Shown piece by piece: positions 23,038-31,659 of a stretch of DNA of 64,000 bases (position 1 is the first letter of the stretch; each line of letters begins with the position of its first letter). A program made the translations under genes and the position numbers. The notes under the pieces were generated by a model. It was given only the letters and a program-made list of their open reading frames with translations, was not told the origin of the DNA and made no database searches. The stretch spans positions 62,001-126,000 of the forward strand of contig NZ_JBLXCD010000006.1 of NCBI RefSeq assembly GCF_048265165.1, written 5' to 3'. This DNA is from Oceanospirillum sp048265165 (GTDB taxonomy: Bacteria; Pseudomonadota; Gammaproteobacteria; Pseudomonadales; Halomonadaceae).

Positions 23038-24456
23038 TTAATCTTCAATCTGGACGATGGTCAGGGTGTGGGTGCCGTTATGATCACCACGAGTGAAGAT
23101 GACATTGTCGCCCTGAGTGACAACATTACGTTGTTTTAGCTCTTCAATTGCTTTGCCAATCGACTCTGGCTCAGCGCTTGCGTGGTTAAATGGAACGGTT
23201 GTAACACCCCGATAGAGAGCGACGCGGTTCTGAGTCTTTTCCTGGGCTGTAAAGGCAAAAATCGGTAAGCCTGAGCGGATACGGGACATCAGCAAGGGGG
23301 TGAGGCCGGATCGCGTCATACAGACGATTGCTTTAACGCCCTGCAGGTGGTTGGCGGCGTACATGGCAGAGAGCGCAACCGCTTCGTTGATGTGACTGAA
23401 ATCTTCATGCATACGGTGGTTGGATTGCTGTGTTATGCGTTCCAGTTCAGCACCGCGACAGAGACGATCCATGGCCTGAACCGTTTCCAGAGGGTATTCA
23501 CCAACAGCGGTTTCTGCCGACAGCATTACCGCATCGGTACCGTCTAAAACGGCGTTGGCAACATCAAAGACTTCAGCACGGGTTGGTAAGGGGCTGGTAA
23601 TCATCGATTCCATCATTTGAGTTGCCGTGATGACGACTTTATTCAGGCTACGGGCTCGCTGAATCAGCTTTTTTTGTACGCCGATTAGCTGGGCGTCACC
23701 GATTTCAACGCCGAGATCACCACGGGCAACCATGACGCCCTCGCAGGACTGAATCAGATCATCCATAACCACCTCGTCAGCGACAGACTCCGCACGCTCT
23801 ACTTTGGCAATCAGGTTGATATCCTGTCCGGCCTCACCCAAAAGTGCGCGGGCCTCACGCATATCATCACCGGTACGGGGGAAGGAGACTGCCAGGTAAT
23901 CCATATCCAGAGCGATGGCGGTTTTAATATCCTTTTTATCTTTTTCGGTCAGTGCCGCTGCTGAAAGGCCGCCGCCCTGTTTGTTGATGCCTTTGTTGTT
24001 GGATAGCTTTCCTCCAACGGTCACTGTGCAGATCACTTCAGGCTTTACGACATCATCAACTTTGAGTTGAATCCGGCCATCATCCAGCAGCAAAGTATCA
24101 CCGGCTGTTACGTCATCGGCCAATTGAGGGTAATCGACACCAACCTGGTTCTGATCACCGGCATCTCTTTCAAGATTCATATTCAGAGTGAACTTATCAC
24201 CCACGGCCAATTTTATAGGGCCATCTTTAAAGCGTGCGACACGGATTTTCGGTCCTTGCAGGTCGCCCAGTACGGCCACAAAGCGGCCGATCTCTTTTGC
24301 CGTTTTGCGAACGGCTTCCACACGGGCCTGATGCTCTTCAGGATCGCCGTGGGAAAAGTTTACGCGTACCACATCGACATATTCTAATACCTGGGCCAGC
24401 TTACCTGCTTCATCGGTGGCAGGGCCCAGAGTGGCAACGATTTTAGTTCTACGCAT
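23038..24456 (-). CDS. pyk: Pyruvate kinase
   Basis: A 472-residue glycolytic enzyme transferring phosphate from phosphoenolpyruvate to ADP. MRRTKIVATLGPATDE, VRVNFSHGDPEEHQ, GDLQGPKIRVARF, LIAKVERAESV, VMVARGDLGVEIG and KKVVITATQMMESM-type active-site segments are all visible, as is the C-terminal allosteric domain. It resembles the PykA form of Pseudomonas. It lies 213 bases downstream of gap on the same strand, so lower glycolysis genes are clustered. It ends at its own terminator. Confidence 0.97.
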   Translation of the reverse strand: MRRTKIVATLGPATDEAGKLAQVLEYVDVVRVNFSHGDPEEHQARVEAVRKTAKEIGRFVAVLGDLQGPKIRVARFKDGPIKLAVGDKFTLNMNLERDAGDQNQVGVDYPQLADDVTAGDTLLLDDGRIQLKVDDVVKPEVICTVTVGGKLSNNKGINKQGGGLSAAALTEKDKKDIKTAIALDMDYLAVSFPRTGDDMREARALLGEAGQDINLIAKVERAESVADEVVMDDLIQSCEGVMVARGDLGVEIGDAQLIGVQKKLIQRARSLNKVVITATQMMESMITSPLPTRAEVFDVANAVLDGTDAVMLSAETAVGEYPLETVQAMDRLCRGAELERITQQSNHRMHEDFSHINEAVALSAMYAANHLQGVKAIVCMTRSGLTPLLMSRIRSGLPIFAFTAQEKTQNRVALYRGVTTVPFNHASAEPESIGKAIEELKQRNVVTQGDNVIFTRGDHNGTHTLTIVQIED

Positions 24457-24669
24457 TCTATGTGATTCCTTAATCTTACAGGGTAAAGGCTTAGCCTTCA
24501 GGTGAAACCGGGTGCAATTTTGTTCAGGCTATTGCGTGCTTGTATTCAGATATGATCATGTCTTTTGAGGTGAACCTGATCTGTTTGATACGGCGGAGTA
24601 GGTCTTTATCTTTTTATTGAAAAGACCCATTTCGCCGGTCTTGTCGCTTGTAACTTGTATAGCTTATTT

Positions 24670-25680
24670 TTATGACGATTTTGCGGCCATTAAGGCTTGA
24701 GTGGTATTCAGCATTCGATTGGAGAACCCCCACTCATTGTCGTACCAGGCCATCACCTTAATCAGATTACCCTGAACACGGGTATGGCTGCCATCGAATA
24801 CAGATGAATGCGGACAGTGATTAAAGTCGATCGATACCAGTGGCAGCCCATTGTAGCCTAAGATTTTCGATTGGTGGGCGGCTTTCTCCATGGCTTTGTT
24901 TATGGTTTCAGCGGTAAGGGGGTGTTTGACCTGAATGCTCAGGTCTACCAGGGATACATTGTTTGTGGGTACCCGAACTGCCAGTCCATCAAATTTCCCG
25001 GCCATTTCCGGTATAACAAGGCCAATGGCTGCAGCAGCTCCGGTTTTTGTGGGAATCATGGAGGCCGTGGCTGAGCGCGCACGATACGGATCAGTGTGAT
25101 ATACGTCTGTAAGGTGCTGATCGTTGGTATAGGCATGAATCGTGGTCATTATACCGCTTTCAATCGTCATGAGCTCATGCAGTACCTGGACAACAGGGGC
25201 CAGACAGTTGGTGGTACAGGATGCATTCGATACGACCTGGTGTTCGGGGTGAAGAACATGATCGTTAACGCCAAAGACAACCGTGGCATCAGCATCTGGT
25301 GATGGCGCGGAGATTAAAACTTTTTTCGCACCAGCTACAAGGTGGGCTGCAGCTTTATTCCGTTGGGTAAACAGGCCGGTGCATTCGAGCACGACATCAA
25401 TCTTGAGTTCGCCCCAGGGCAGTTTTGCAGGGTTCCGTTCAGCAATTACTTTGATGGTATGGTTGTTAACAGTGAGAGTGTTATCGTCATGCTCAACTTC
25501 GAAGCCGAAGCGTCCGTGGACAGAGTCATATTGGAGCAGATGGGCATTGATTGCGGCATCACCCAGATCGTTGATGGCAACGATCTCTAGGTTATCCGAA
25601 TGATGTCCTTCGAAATAGGCGCGAAGAATATTGCGGCCGATACGGCCAAAGCCATTAATAGCAACACGAGTTACCTTCAT
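24670..25680 (-). CDS. gap: Glyceraldehyde-3-phosphate dehydrogenase, type I
   Basis: A 336-residue NAD-dependent enzyme. VAINGFGRIGRN begins the Rossmann fold, INDLGD supplies the Asp that favours NAD, SNASCTTNC holds the catalytic Cys155, and TTIHAYTNDQ the catalytic His near 182. The C-terminal AWYDNEWGFSNRM is conserved. I prefer glyceraldehyde-3-phosphate dehydrogenase to erythrose-4-phosphate dehydrogenase because SNASCTTNCLAPV and SMIPTKTGAAAAIGLV follow the GapA pattern. It is upstream of pyk. Confidence 0.94.
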   Translation of the reverse strand: MKVTRVAINGFGRIGRNILRAYFEGHHSDNLEIVAINDLGDAAINAHLLQYDSVHGRFGFEVEHDDNTLTVNNHTIKVIAERNPAKLPWGELKIDVVLECTGLFTQRNKAAAHLVAGAKKVLISAPSPDADATVVFGVNDHVLHPEHQVVSNASCTTNCLAPVVQVLHELMTIESGIMTTIHAYTNDQHLTDVYHTDPYRARSATASMIPTKTGAAAAIGLVIPEMAGKFDGLAVRVPTNNVSLVDLSIQVKHPLTAETINKAMEKAAHQSKILGYNGLPLVSIDFNHCPHSSVFDGSHTRVQGNLIKVMAWYDNEWGFSNRMLNTTQALMAAKSS

Positions 25681-26298
25681 GCTGTCACTCCTTGTTCGAC
25701 AAATCTGACCGGAACAGCATCTGCTGGCTCTGAGTCAGTTTATTTAGGGGCAGAGCGATATATTTCCGGCAGGACAGAGAGGAAGCAGGTGAACATTATG
25801 TTGACTTCCCCCCTTACCGTCACTTTAAGATTGGGCCGTAACTGCAAGAATTGCAATGCTTTTTCTCAGGCGACTGGCTGAATCCGGTTTGCTGTAATAC
25901 ATTAGGGATGTGTTACGGTCAGAATTGACTGACTTTCCTATTCTGAGGTGAGTGCTTTGGTATGAGAAAAAGTCTTTTTTTAGTCAGGGGCTGGAACTCT
26001 GTATTCTGCTGGGGTAGTTTATACGCCCTTTTCAGGCAGCACTTGACAAAGGTGCTCTATATAAAGTTGTAATACGCACGATAAGTGGGCTTTATTGTCT
26101 GAGTTCCGCCTTCCTTTAAACAAGGGCAAAGGCCGTGTTAGTTAGGTTACGATCATTCAATTGTTGTATTTTTAACTTTTGTACTTTTATCCGGTCATTG
26201 ATGTGTGAAGCGCAGCTCAGGCTGCTGAATTTAGCCGGTAGTACGAATTTCCTTGGTCAAACTGTTTCTGAACAGCCCTAGATAAAGAGACGCTCTCA
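25681..26298. other. Divergent intergenic region between gap and topA
   Basis: A 618-base region with no credible gene; the longest frame (93 codons at 25600-25881) runs into gap from outside and has no family features. A TTGACA (26043-26048) precedes an AT-rich segment upstream of topA without a well-spaced -10. An imperfect palindrome GTAATACA...TGTGTTAC lies near 25890-25915. Promoters for gap (minus) and topA (plus) must be here. Confidence 0.45.
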
Positions 26299-28956
26299 AT
26301 GGGAAAAGCACTAGTTATCGTCGAGTCTCCTGCAAAGGCTAAAACGATCAACAAGTACCTGGGCAAAGACTTTGTAGTGAAGTCGAGTGTGGGTCATATC
26401 CGTGATCTGCCGACCAGTGGTGGCGCTAAACAGCCTGTGGATGCCAAAGCACGGGCCAAGGCGGCGGCAATTACCCGCAAAATGAGCCCGGAAGAAAAAG
26501 CGGTGCACAAGAAGCGCAAAGCCCGCGAGCAGCTGATCGCCCGTATGGGTATTGACCCTGAGCACGACTGGGAGGCGCATTATAAGATCCTGCCCGGTAA
26601 AGAAAAGGTCGTTTCTGAGCTGCAAAAATTGGCGGCTGATGCTGATCAGATTTATCTGGCGACGGATTTGGACCGCGAAGGAGAGGCTATCGCCTGGCAC
26701 TTGCGGGAAACCATAGGTGGTGATGACGAGCGTTATCATCGTGTGGTTTTTAATGAAATCACCAAAAACGCGATTCAGGATGCTTTTAAGGAACCCGGTC
26801 GTCTGGATATGAGTCGTGTTAACGCTCAGCAGGCTCGCCGTTTTCTGGATCGTGTCGTGGGCTATATGGTATCCCCTTTGCTATGGGCGAAGGTTGCCCG
26901 TGGCTTGTCCGCCGGTCGGGTGCAGTCGGTCGCTGTGCGTCTTATCGTTGAACGTGAGCGTGAGATTAGGGCCTTTGTTCCTGAAGAGTATTGGGATGTA
27001 CATGCCGACCTGAATCGCGATGGTAAAATGGCGTTTCAGTGTGAAGTAACGAAAGAGAATGGCAAAGGTTTCCGCCCGACCAGTAAAGAACAGACAGATA
27101 AAGCACTAGATGTGCTGAACGCTTCCCCGTTTAAAGTTGCTAAACGGGAAGATAAGCCGACTAAAACCAAGCCAACGGCACCCTATATCACATCCACGTT
27201 GCAGCAGGCGGCAAGTACACGCCTTGGCTACAGCGTGAAAAAGACCATGATGTTGGCGCAGCGTCTGTATGAAGCGGGTTATATCACTTATATGCGTACG
27301 GACTCCACCAATCTGAGTAAGGAAGCGGTGGAGAGCTGTCGGGATTATGTTGCGGATAACTTTGGTAAAAAGTATCTGCCGGAAGTGCCGAACAGTTATT
27401 CCAGTAAAGAGGGTGCCCAGGAAGCGCATGAGGCGATTCGTCCGTCTGATGTGTCCCGTTCGGCTACTGACCTAAAAAGTATGGAGCGCGACGCTGAACG
27501 TCTGTATGAACTGATCTGGCGCCAGTTTGTTGCCTGCCAGATGGTGCCTGCAGAGTTTATGAGCACCTCTCTTGTGGTGGAAGCTGGGCCATTTGAGCTG
27601 CGTGCCCGGGGTCGTGTTATGCAGTTTGATGGTTTTACCCGTGTTATGCCATCCAACAGTAAAAAGGATGAAGACCAGTCGCTGCCTGATCTTCAGGTTG
27701 GCGATTTGCTGACGCTTGAGCAATTGTTGCCTAAGCAGCACTTCACTAAGCCTGTGGCTCGCTTTACTGAGGCCAGTTTGGTAAAAGAGCTTGAGAAACG
27801 AGGTATTGGTCGCCCGTCAACCTATGCATCGATTATTTCGACCATTCAGGATCGTGGCTATGTGCGCCTTGAGAATCGTCGTTTTTACGCTGAGAAAATG
27901 GGTGATATTGTCACGGATCGTCTGAGTGAAAGCTTTAGTGATCTGATGGACTTCAGTTTTACTGCCCGTATGGAAGAATCCTTGGATGATGTGGCAGAAG
28001 GTAAGAACGATTGGAAGAATCTGCTGAACCGTTTTTACAAGGATTTCAGTAGTCAGCTGGCACAGGCTGAATCGGAAGAGGGCGGTATGCGTCCAAATCT
28101 GGCCGTTGAGACCTCCATTAAATGTCCGAGCTGTGGTCGTCCAATGCAGATTCGTACGGCCAGTACTGGTGTGTTTTTGGGTTGTTCGGGTTATTCGCTG
28201 CCTCCAAAGGAACGTTGTAAAACCACGATCAATCTGACACCGGGCGAAGAAGCGATCAGCGCAGATGCGGGTGAAGAGGCAGAAACTCAGGCGTTGCGCG
28301 CCAAGCGCCGCTGTCCAAAATGCGGTACGGCAATGGAAAGCTACCTGATCGACGAACAGCGTAAGTTGCATGTTTGTGGTAACAATCCTGATTGTGATGG
28401 CTACGAAGTCGAGAACGGTGAATTCAAGATTAAGGGTTATGATGGCCCGGTGCTTGAGTGTGATAAATGCGGTTCTGAGATGCAGCTTAAGACCGGTCGC
28501 TTTGGTAAGTACTTCGGATGTACCAGTGAGACCTGTAAAAATACCCGGAAACTACTGAAAAGTGGTGAGGCAGCACCTCCTAAAATGGATCCGGTGCCTA
28601 TGCCTGAGTTGGCTTGCCAGAAAGTTGAAGACCATTATATTTTGCGTGATGGTGCCTCAGGGCTTTTCCTTGCGGCCAGTCAGTTCCCGAAAAACCGAGA
28701 GACCCGTCCGCCACAGTTGGTTGAAATTTTGCCGCATAAAGCTGAAATTGATCCGAAATATAATTTCCTGATGGAGGGGCCAACCCATGATCCTGATGGA
28801 AACCCTACGGTGATCCGCTACAGTCGGAAAAATAAAGAGCAATACCTGATGACAGAAGTGGAAGGTAAGGCGACAGGTTGGCAGGCTTTTTATGAAGGTG
28901 GTCAATGGGTTAGCCGTGAGAAGAAAAAAGCAACCCGAAAAACTGCTAAAAGCTAG
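26299..28956 (+). CDS. topA: DNA topoisomerase I
   Basis: An 885-residue type IA topoisomerase that relaxes negative supercoils. The N-terminal Toprim domain shows VIVESPAKAKTI (Glu9) and TDLDREGEAIAWHL; the catalytic Tyr331 is in YITYMRTDSTN. Three C-terminal zinc-ribbon repeats are visible (CPSCG, CPKCG and CDKCG, each with paired downstream Cys), followed by a basic tail. Location ahead of the two small genes and lexA follows Pseudomonas gene order. A strong terminator follows. Confidence 0.98.
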   Translation: MGKALVIVESPAKAKTINKYLGKDFVVKSSVGHIRDLPTSGGAKQPVDAKARAKAAAITRKMSPEEKAVHKKRKAREQLIARMGIDPEHDWEAHYKILPGKEKVVSELQKLAADADQIYLATDLDREGEAIAWHLRETIGGDDERYHRVVFNEITKNAIQDAFKEPGRLDMSRVNAQQARRFLDRVVGYMVSPLLWAKVARGLSAGRVQSVAVRLIVEREREIRAFVPEEYWDVHADLNRDGKMAFQCEVTKENGKGFRPTSKEQTDKALDVLNASPFKVAKREDKPTKTKPTAPYITSTLQQAASTRLGYSVKKTMMLAQRLYEAGYITYMRTDSTNLSKEAVESCRDYVADNFGKKYLPEVPNSYSSKEGAQEAHEAIRPSDVSRSATDLKSMERDAERLYELIWRQFVACQMVPAEFMSTSLVVEAGPFELRARGRVMQFDGFTRVMPSNSKKDEDQSLPDLQVGDLLTLEQLLPKQHFTKPVARFTEASLVKELEKRGIGRPSTYASIISTIQDRGYVRLENRRFYAEKMGDIVTDRLSESFSDLMDFSFTARMEESLDDVAEGKNDWKNLLNRFYKDFSSQLAQAESEEGGMRPNLAVETSIKCPSCGRPMQIRTASTGVFLGCSGYSLPPKERCKTTINLTPGEEAISADAGEEAETQALRAKRRCPKCGTAMESYLIDEQRKLHVCGNNPDCDGYEVENGEFKIKGYDGPVLECDKCGSEMQLKTGRFGKYFGCTSETCKNTRKLLKSGEAAPPKMDPVPMPELACQKVEDHYILRDGASGLFLAASQFPKNRETRPPQLVEILPHKAEIDPKYNFLMEGPTHDPDGNPTVIRYSRKNKEQYLMTEVEGKATGWQAFYEGGQWVSREKKKATRKTAKS

Positions 28957-29002
28957 TTCACATCCTGTGATTTTCAGCTAAACTGTGCGCGAAAGCAGCG
29001 AC

Positions 29003-29037
29003 TAAAAGGCCGGTTCAGACCGGCCTTTTAGCGTTTT
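29003..29037 (+). terminator. Rho-independent terminator after topA
   Basis: A perfect 12-bp stem TAAAAGGCCGGT/ACCGGCCTTTTA with loop TCAG, then GCGTTTTT. Confidence 0.88.
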
Positions 29038-29074
29038 TATATCTGTCCGTTACTCTCATCTGGGCTCGTTTTCT

Positions 29075-29581
29075 ATGGTATCAATGGCGTCACGAACGAT
29101 GCAGAAACTCTATTCTGCACGGTTATTGTTACAGCACTTTGATCAGGTCGATCACCAGGATGAACTGATACGCCCGGCCTATATTTCTGCTCATGCCGAC
29201 GCCGTTGTTTTTCATCTTCAGGGCGCGATGCAGGCGCTGCTTTATGAAATTGCTGAAACAGCACAGCTGCCTCAGGGTGAATGGAAAACCGCTGCCGACC
29301 TCCGGCAGGCCGCAGATGTGAAGGGATGTGTTATCCCTCATCTGAACCGGATCCTGGCGCTGGAGAAAGATAGCTTCAGTTGGTTGAGTCAGTTAAACCG
29401 GCGTTATAGAGATTGCTGGTTGCCGGAGCTGAAGCAAGTGGATGTTGTTGATCCGTCACTCGCAGCACCCTTGATTCCACTGGCCCGCGATTCTTTTTCG
29501 GAGCAGCAGCAACTTATTTCGTGGCTGGAAAATATGCAGTCGTTTATTAATGATCTGCGCCAGACCATGCAGGAATTTTGA
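29075..29581 (+). CDS. Conserved protein of the DUF6586 type (PA3010-like)
   Basis: A 168-residue, helix-rich soluble protein of unknown function. MQKLYSARLLLQHFD and QGAMQALLYEIAE are typical of the small protein encoded after topA in pseudomonads (PA3010 locus). No motif suggests catalysis. Several Met codons (29075, 29084, 29099) could start it and none has a strong ribosome-binding site. It probably forms a unit with the next gene, 48 bases downstream. Confidence 0.75.
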   Translation: MVSMASRTMQKLYSARLLLQHFDQVDHQDELIRPAYISAHADAVVFHLQGAMQALLYEIAETAQLPQGEWKTAADLRQAADVKGCVIPHLNRILALEKDSFSWLSQLNRRYRDCWLPELKQVDVVDPSLAAPLIPLARDSFSEQQQLISWLENMQSFINDLRQTMQEF

Positions 29582-29629
29582 TCCAAGCAGGATGCTTTGT
29601 GTCATCGAATTTTTTAAGAGGTAATCACC

Positions 29630-29872
29630 TTGTCTGATAGTCCGTATCTTGAAATTGTTGAGCTTGCCGATGGAGATGTCATTTTGCAGTCTGCAGATGA
29701 TAACCAGGGCGAGCCCTTGGTGCGTATCCGTTTTGCACCAGAGATTGTTGAGCATCTGAGGGGGGCAAGCTTTGATATTGCCCGTGAGATGATCGACAAG
29801 GCGATTCAGGATAATCGCTTATGGGGAGAAGAGGATGAAGAAGGGCCAGGGGAGAATGCCGTTATTCACTGA
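29630..29872 (+). CDS. Small conserved acidic protein (PA3009-like)
   Basis: An 80-residue acidic protein beginning with TTG at 29630 (spaced eight bases from AAGAGG) and reading SDSPYLEIVELADGDVILQ. It has the size and position of the small gene between PA3010 and sulA/lexA in Pseudomonas. Function unknown. The C-terminus is Glu-rich. It ends at a terminator shared with lexA. Confidence 0.75.
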   Translation: MSDSPYLEIVELADGDVILQSADDNQGEPLVRIRFAPEIVEHLRGASFDIAREMIDKAIQDNRLWGEEDEEGPGENAVIH

Positions 29873-29900
29873 CCTTGTGGCATCTGCGCGTTACATTTAA

Positions 29901-29929
29901 AAAGCAGCCGCCTGGCTGCTTTTTTTTAT
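29901..29929. terminator. Terminator between the small acidic gene and lexA
   Basis: Stem AAAGCAGCC/GGCTGCTTT with a 4-base loop followed by a long T-run on the plus strand. An A-run on the other side may let it serve lexA as well. Confidence 0.85.
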
Positions 29930-29976
29930 TTATAACGGATAGGTTTTATGTGCGGTGAACAGAGAAATTATATTGG

Positions 29977-30594
29977 TTATTGAAGTCCCTGCCCGTACCC
30001 GCCGCGAATGATGCCAACACCAATACCTTCTATGGCCAGAGATTCGGTTTCCAGGTCGACCACAATAGGGTCGAATTCTTCATTTTCAGCTATCAGGTAC
30101 ACCAGGCTGCCTTCCTGTTTGAAACGCTTCACCGTAACCTCATCACCGATACGGGCGATAACAATCTGGCCGTTTCGGATGTCGCTGGTCTGGTGAACCG
30201 CAAGGAGGTCACCATCCATGATGCCGATATCCTTCATACTCAGGCCTTTAACGCGAAGCATGTAATGAGCTTTGGGGCGGAAAAAGTCGGCGCTGACGCC
30301 GGAGTAGCTATCGATATGTTCCTGAGCCAGAATCGGGCTGCCAGCCGCAACCTGGCCAATGACCGGTAGGCCCTGACTGGCGTGCGAAGGGAGCTTGATT
30401 CCCCGAGAGGTGCCGGGAATCATTTCAATTGCACCTTTACGGGCCAGAGCCCGCAGGTGTTCTTCTGCAGCATTGGGCGAGCGGAAACCTAATGCCCGTG
30501 CAATTTCTGCCCGGGTCGGTGGGTACCCGGTAGACTCCATGTGTGACGTAATGAAGTCGAGTACTTCCTGCTGGCGCTTGGTCAGTTTAATCAT
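29977..30594 (-). CDS. lexA: LexA repressor
   Basis: A 205-residue SOS repressor. The N-terminal winged helix-turn-helix (TKRQQEVLDFI through SPNAAEEHLRAL) is followed by the self-cleavage site Ala84-Gly85 (QVAAGSP) and the catalytic dyad Ser119 (GLSM) and Lys156 (VTVKRF). All three positions match E. coli LexA exactly. Two tandem SOS boxes lie 10-43 bases upstream of its start, indicating autoregulation. It is divergent from psrA. No sulA follows it, unlike in Pseudomonas. Confidence 0.98.
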   Translation of the reverse strand: MIKLTKRQQEVLDFITSHMESTGYPPTRAEIARALGFRSPNAAEEHLRALARKGAIEMIPGTSRGIKLPSHASQGLPVIGQVAAGSPILAQEHIDSYSGVSADFFRPKAHYMLRVKGLSMKDIGIMDGDLLAVHQTSDIRNGQIVIARIGDEVTVKRFKQEGSLVYLIAENEEFDPIVVDLETESLAIEGIGVGIIRGGYGQGLQ

Positions 30595-30604
30595 GATGTC
30601 TCAT

Positions 30605-30620
30605 CTGTCATTTTATACAG
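30605..30620 (-). promoter_or_regulatory. LexA box 1 of lexA
   Basis: A perfect CTGT-N8-ACAG ten bases before the lexA ATG. Confidence 0.92.
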
Positions 30621-30621
30621 T

Positions 30622-30637
30622 GTGTACTTGTATACAG
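30622..30637 (-). promoter_or_regulatory. LexA box 2 of lexA
   Basis: On the plus strand GTGT-N8-ACAG, with one mismatch to the consensus; one base separates it from box 1 (17 bp centre to centre). Paired boxes are known at E. coli lexA. Confidence 0.82.
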
Positions 30638-30866
30638 TTTACACAAAAATATGCTTTTGTCTGCCCTTGAAGGGCTTTAAATAGAGAATGTTTGGTTCGA
30701 TTCTTCAATCAGATGTGAACCGGATATGGCAGATGTTTTATACTCTGGCCAGATTGTTTGTCTGGCACGTTTAATGTGTTTTAAAACAGTGTTTCAATTT
30801 TATGTTTCCCTTGTGAGTCTTAGCCTGCCTAGTATCTTGACTTTGTTGACAATTCTATTTATGTTT

Positions 30867-30880
30867 CAAACATTCGTTTG
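30867..30880 (+). promoter_or_regulatory. PsrA box in the psrA promoter
   Basis: CAAACATTCGTTTG fits the published operator (C/G)AAAC-N2-4-GTTT(C/G) perfectly with a 4-base spacer. It begins 15 bases after a TTGACA hexamer, so it would overlap the -10 region, consistent with the negative autoregulation known for Pseudomonas PsrA. Confidence 0.8.
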
Positions 30881-30987
30881 ATAAACGCTCCTTGGTTAGC
30901 TGAGGCTGGTCATGCTGTTTTGTGATGGCATTGAATACCGGTCAGAAGTTAGTCATGCCGCATACAAAGTGATCGACAGAGGTGAGC

Positions 30988-31659
30988 ATGGCTCAATTAG
31001 ATACCGTCAGCCGTATACTGGATACCGCGGAGATGCTGTTCGCGGAAAAAGGGTTCGCTGAGACGTCCCTAAGGACGATTACCAGTAAAGCAAAAGTAAA
31101 TCTTGCCGCGGTGAATTACCATTTTGGCTCTAAGAAGGCGCTGATTCAGGCTGTTTTTGCCCGTTACCTGGATCCGTTTTCCAAGCGCTTTAATGAGGAG
31201 ATGGATCTTCTTGAAAGCCGTCATGAGGGGAAGTCTATTCCTCTGAATACGGTGCTGGAAACATTGACGACAACCGTCATTACTATGCCGAGTCCGACAA
31301 GAAACGGTTTGTCTGTTTTTATGCGCTTACTGGGACTGGCATATACCCAGGCTCAAGGGCATATGCGCCGTTATCTGCAGGAGCAGTATGGCAGCATTTT
31401 CTACCGTTTTACGTCAATGGTACGTAATGCGTCCAGTGATCTTCCTGATGTGGAGCGCTTTTGGCGACTACACTTTATGCTGGGCTCTGCGGTATTTACC
31501 ATGTCCAGTCTTGATGCATTGAAAGACATTGCAGAACAGGATTTTAATGAGCAGACCCGAGTCCGTGATGTGGTTCAGCGTTTGATTCCATTTGTTTCTG
31601 CCGGTATGTCTGCTCCGATTCCAGAGCTGATACCGTCAGAGCACCAGGACGATGCCTGA
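30988..31659 (+). CDS. psrA: TetR-family fatty-acid-responsive regulator PsrA
   Basis: A 223-residue TetR-type regulator. The helix-turn-helix segment FAETSLRTITSKAKVNLAAVNYHFGSKKALIQAVFARYL is nearly identical to that of Pseudomonas PsrA, and the C-terminal ligand domain with FMRLLGLAYTQAQGHMRRYL also matches. In Pseudomonas PsrA senses long-chain fatty acids, represses itself and fadBA, and activates rpoS. The ATG at 30988 follows CAGAGG; a GTG two codons earlier is less likely. Position between lexA and nagZ is conserved. The next gene overlaps its stop by eight bases. Confidence 0.93.
   Translation: MAQLDTVSRILDTAEMLFAEKGFAETSLRTITSKAKVNLAAVNYHFGSKKALIQAVFARYLDPFSKRFNEEMDLLESRHEGKSIPLNTVLETLTTTVITMPSPTRNGLSVFMRLLGLAYTQAQGHMRRYLQEQYGSIFYRFTSMVRNASSDLPDVERFWRLHFMLGSAVFTMSSLDALKDIAEQDFNEQTRVRDVVQRLIPFVSAGMSAPIPELIPSEHQDDA

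Larger units (their letters stand above)
30595..30987. other. lexA-psrA divergent regulatory region
   Basis: A 393-base gene-free region. It holds the two LexA boxes on the lexA side, and on the psrA side a TTGACA (30846-30851) followed by a PsrA box (30867-30880). Nothing coding is supported. Confidence 0.6.

Noticed and set aside
25600..25881. A 93-codon plus-strand frame in the gap before topA
   Set aside because: It begins antisense within gap, has no ribosome-binding site and no family likeness.
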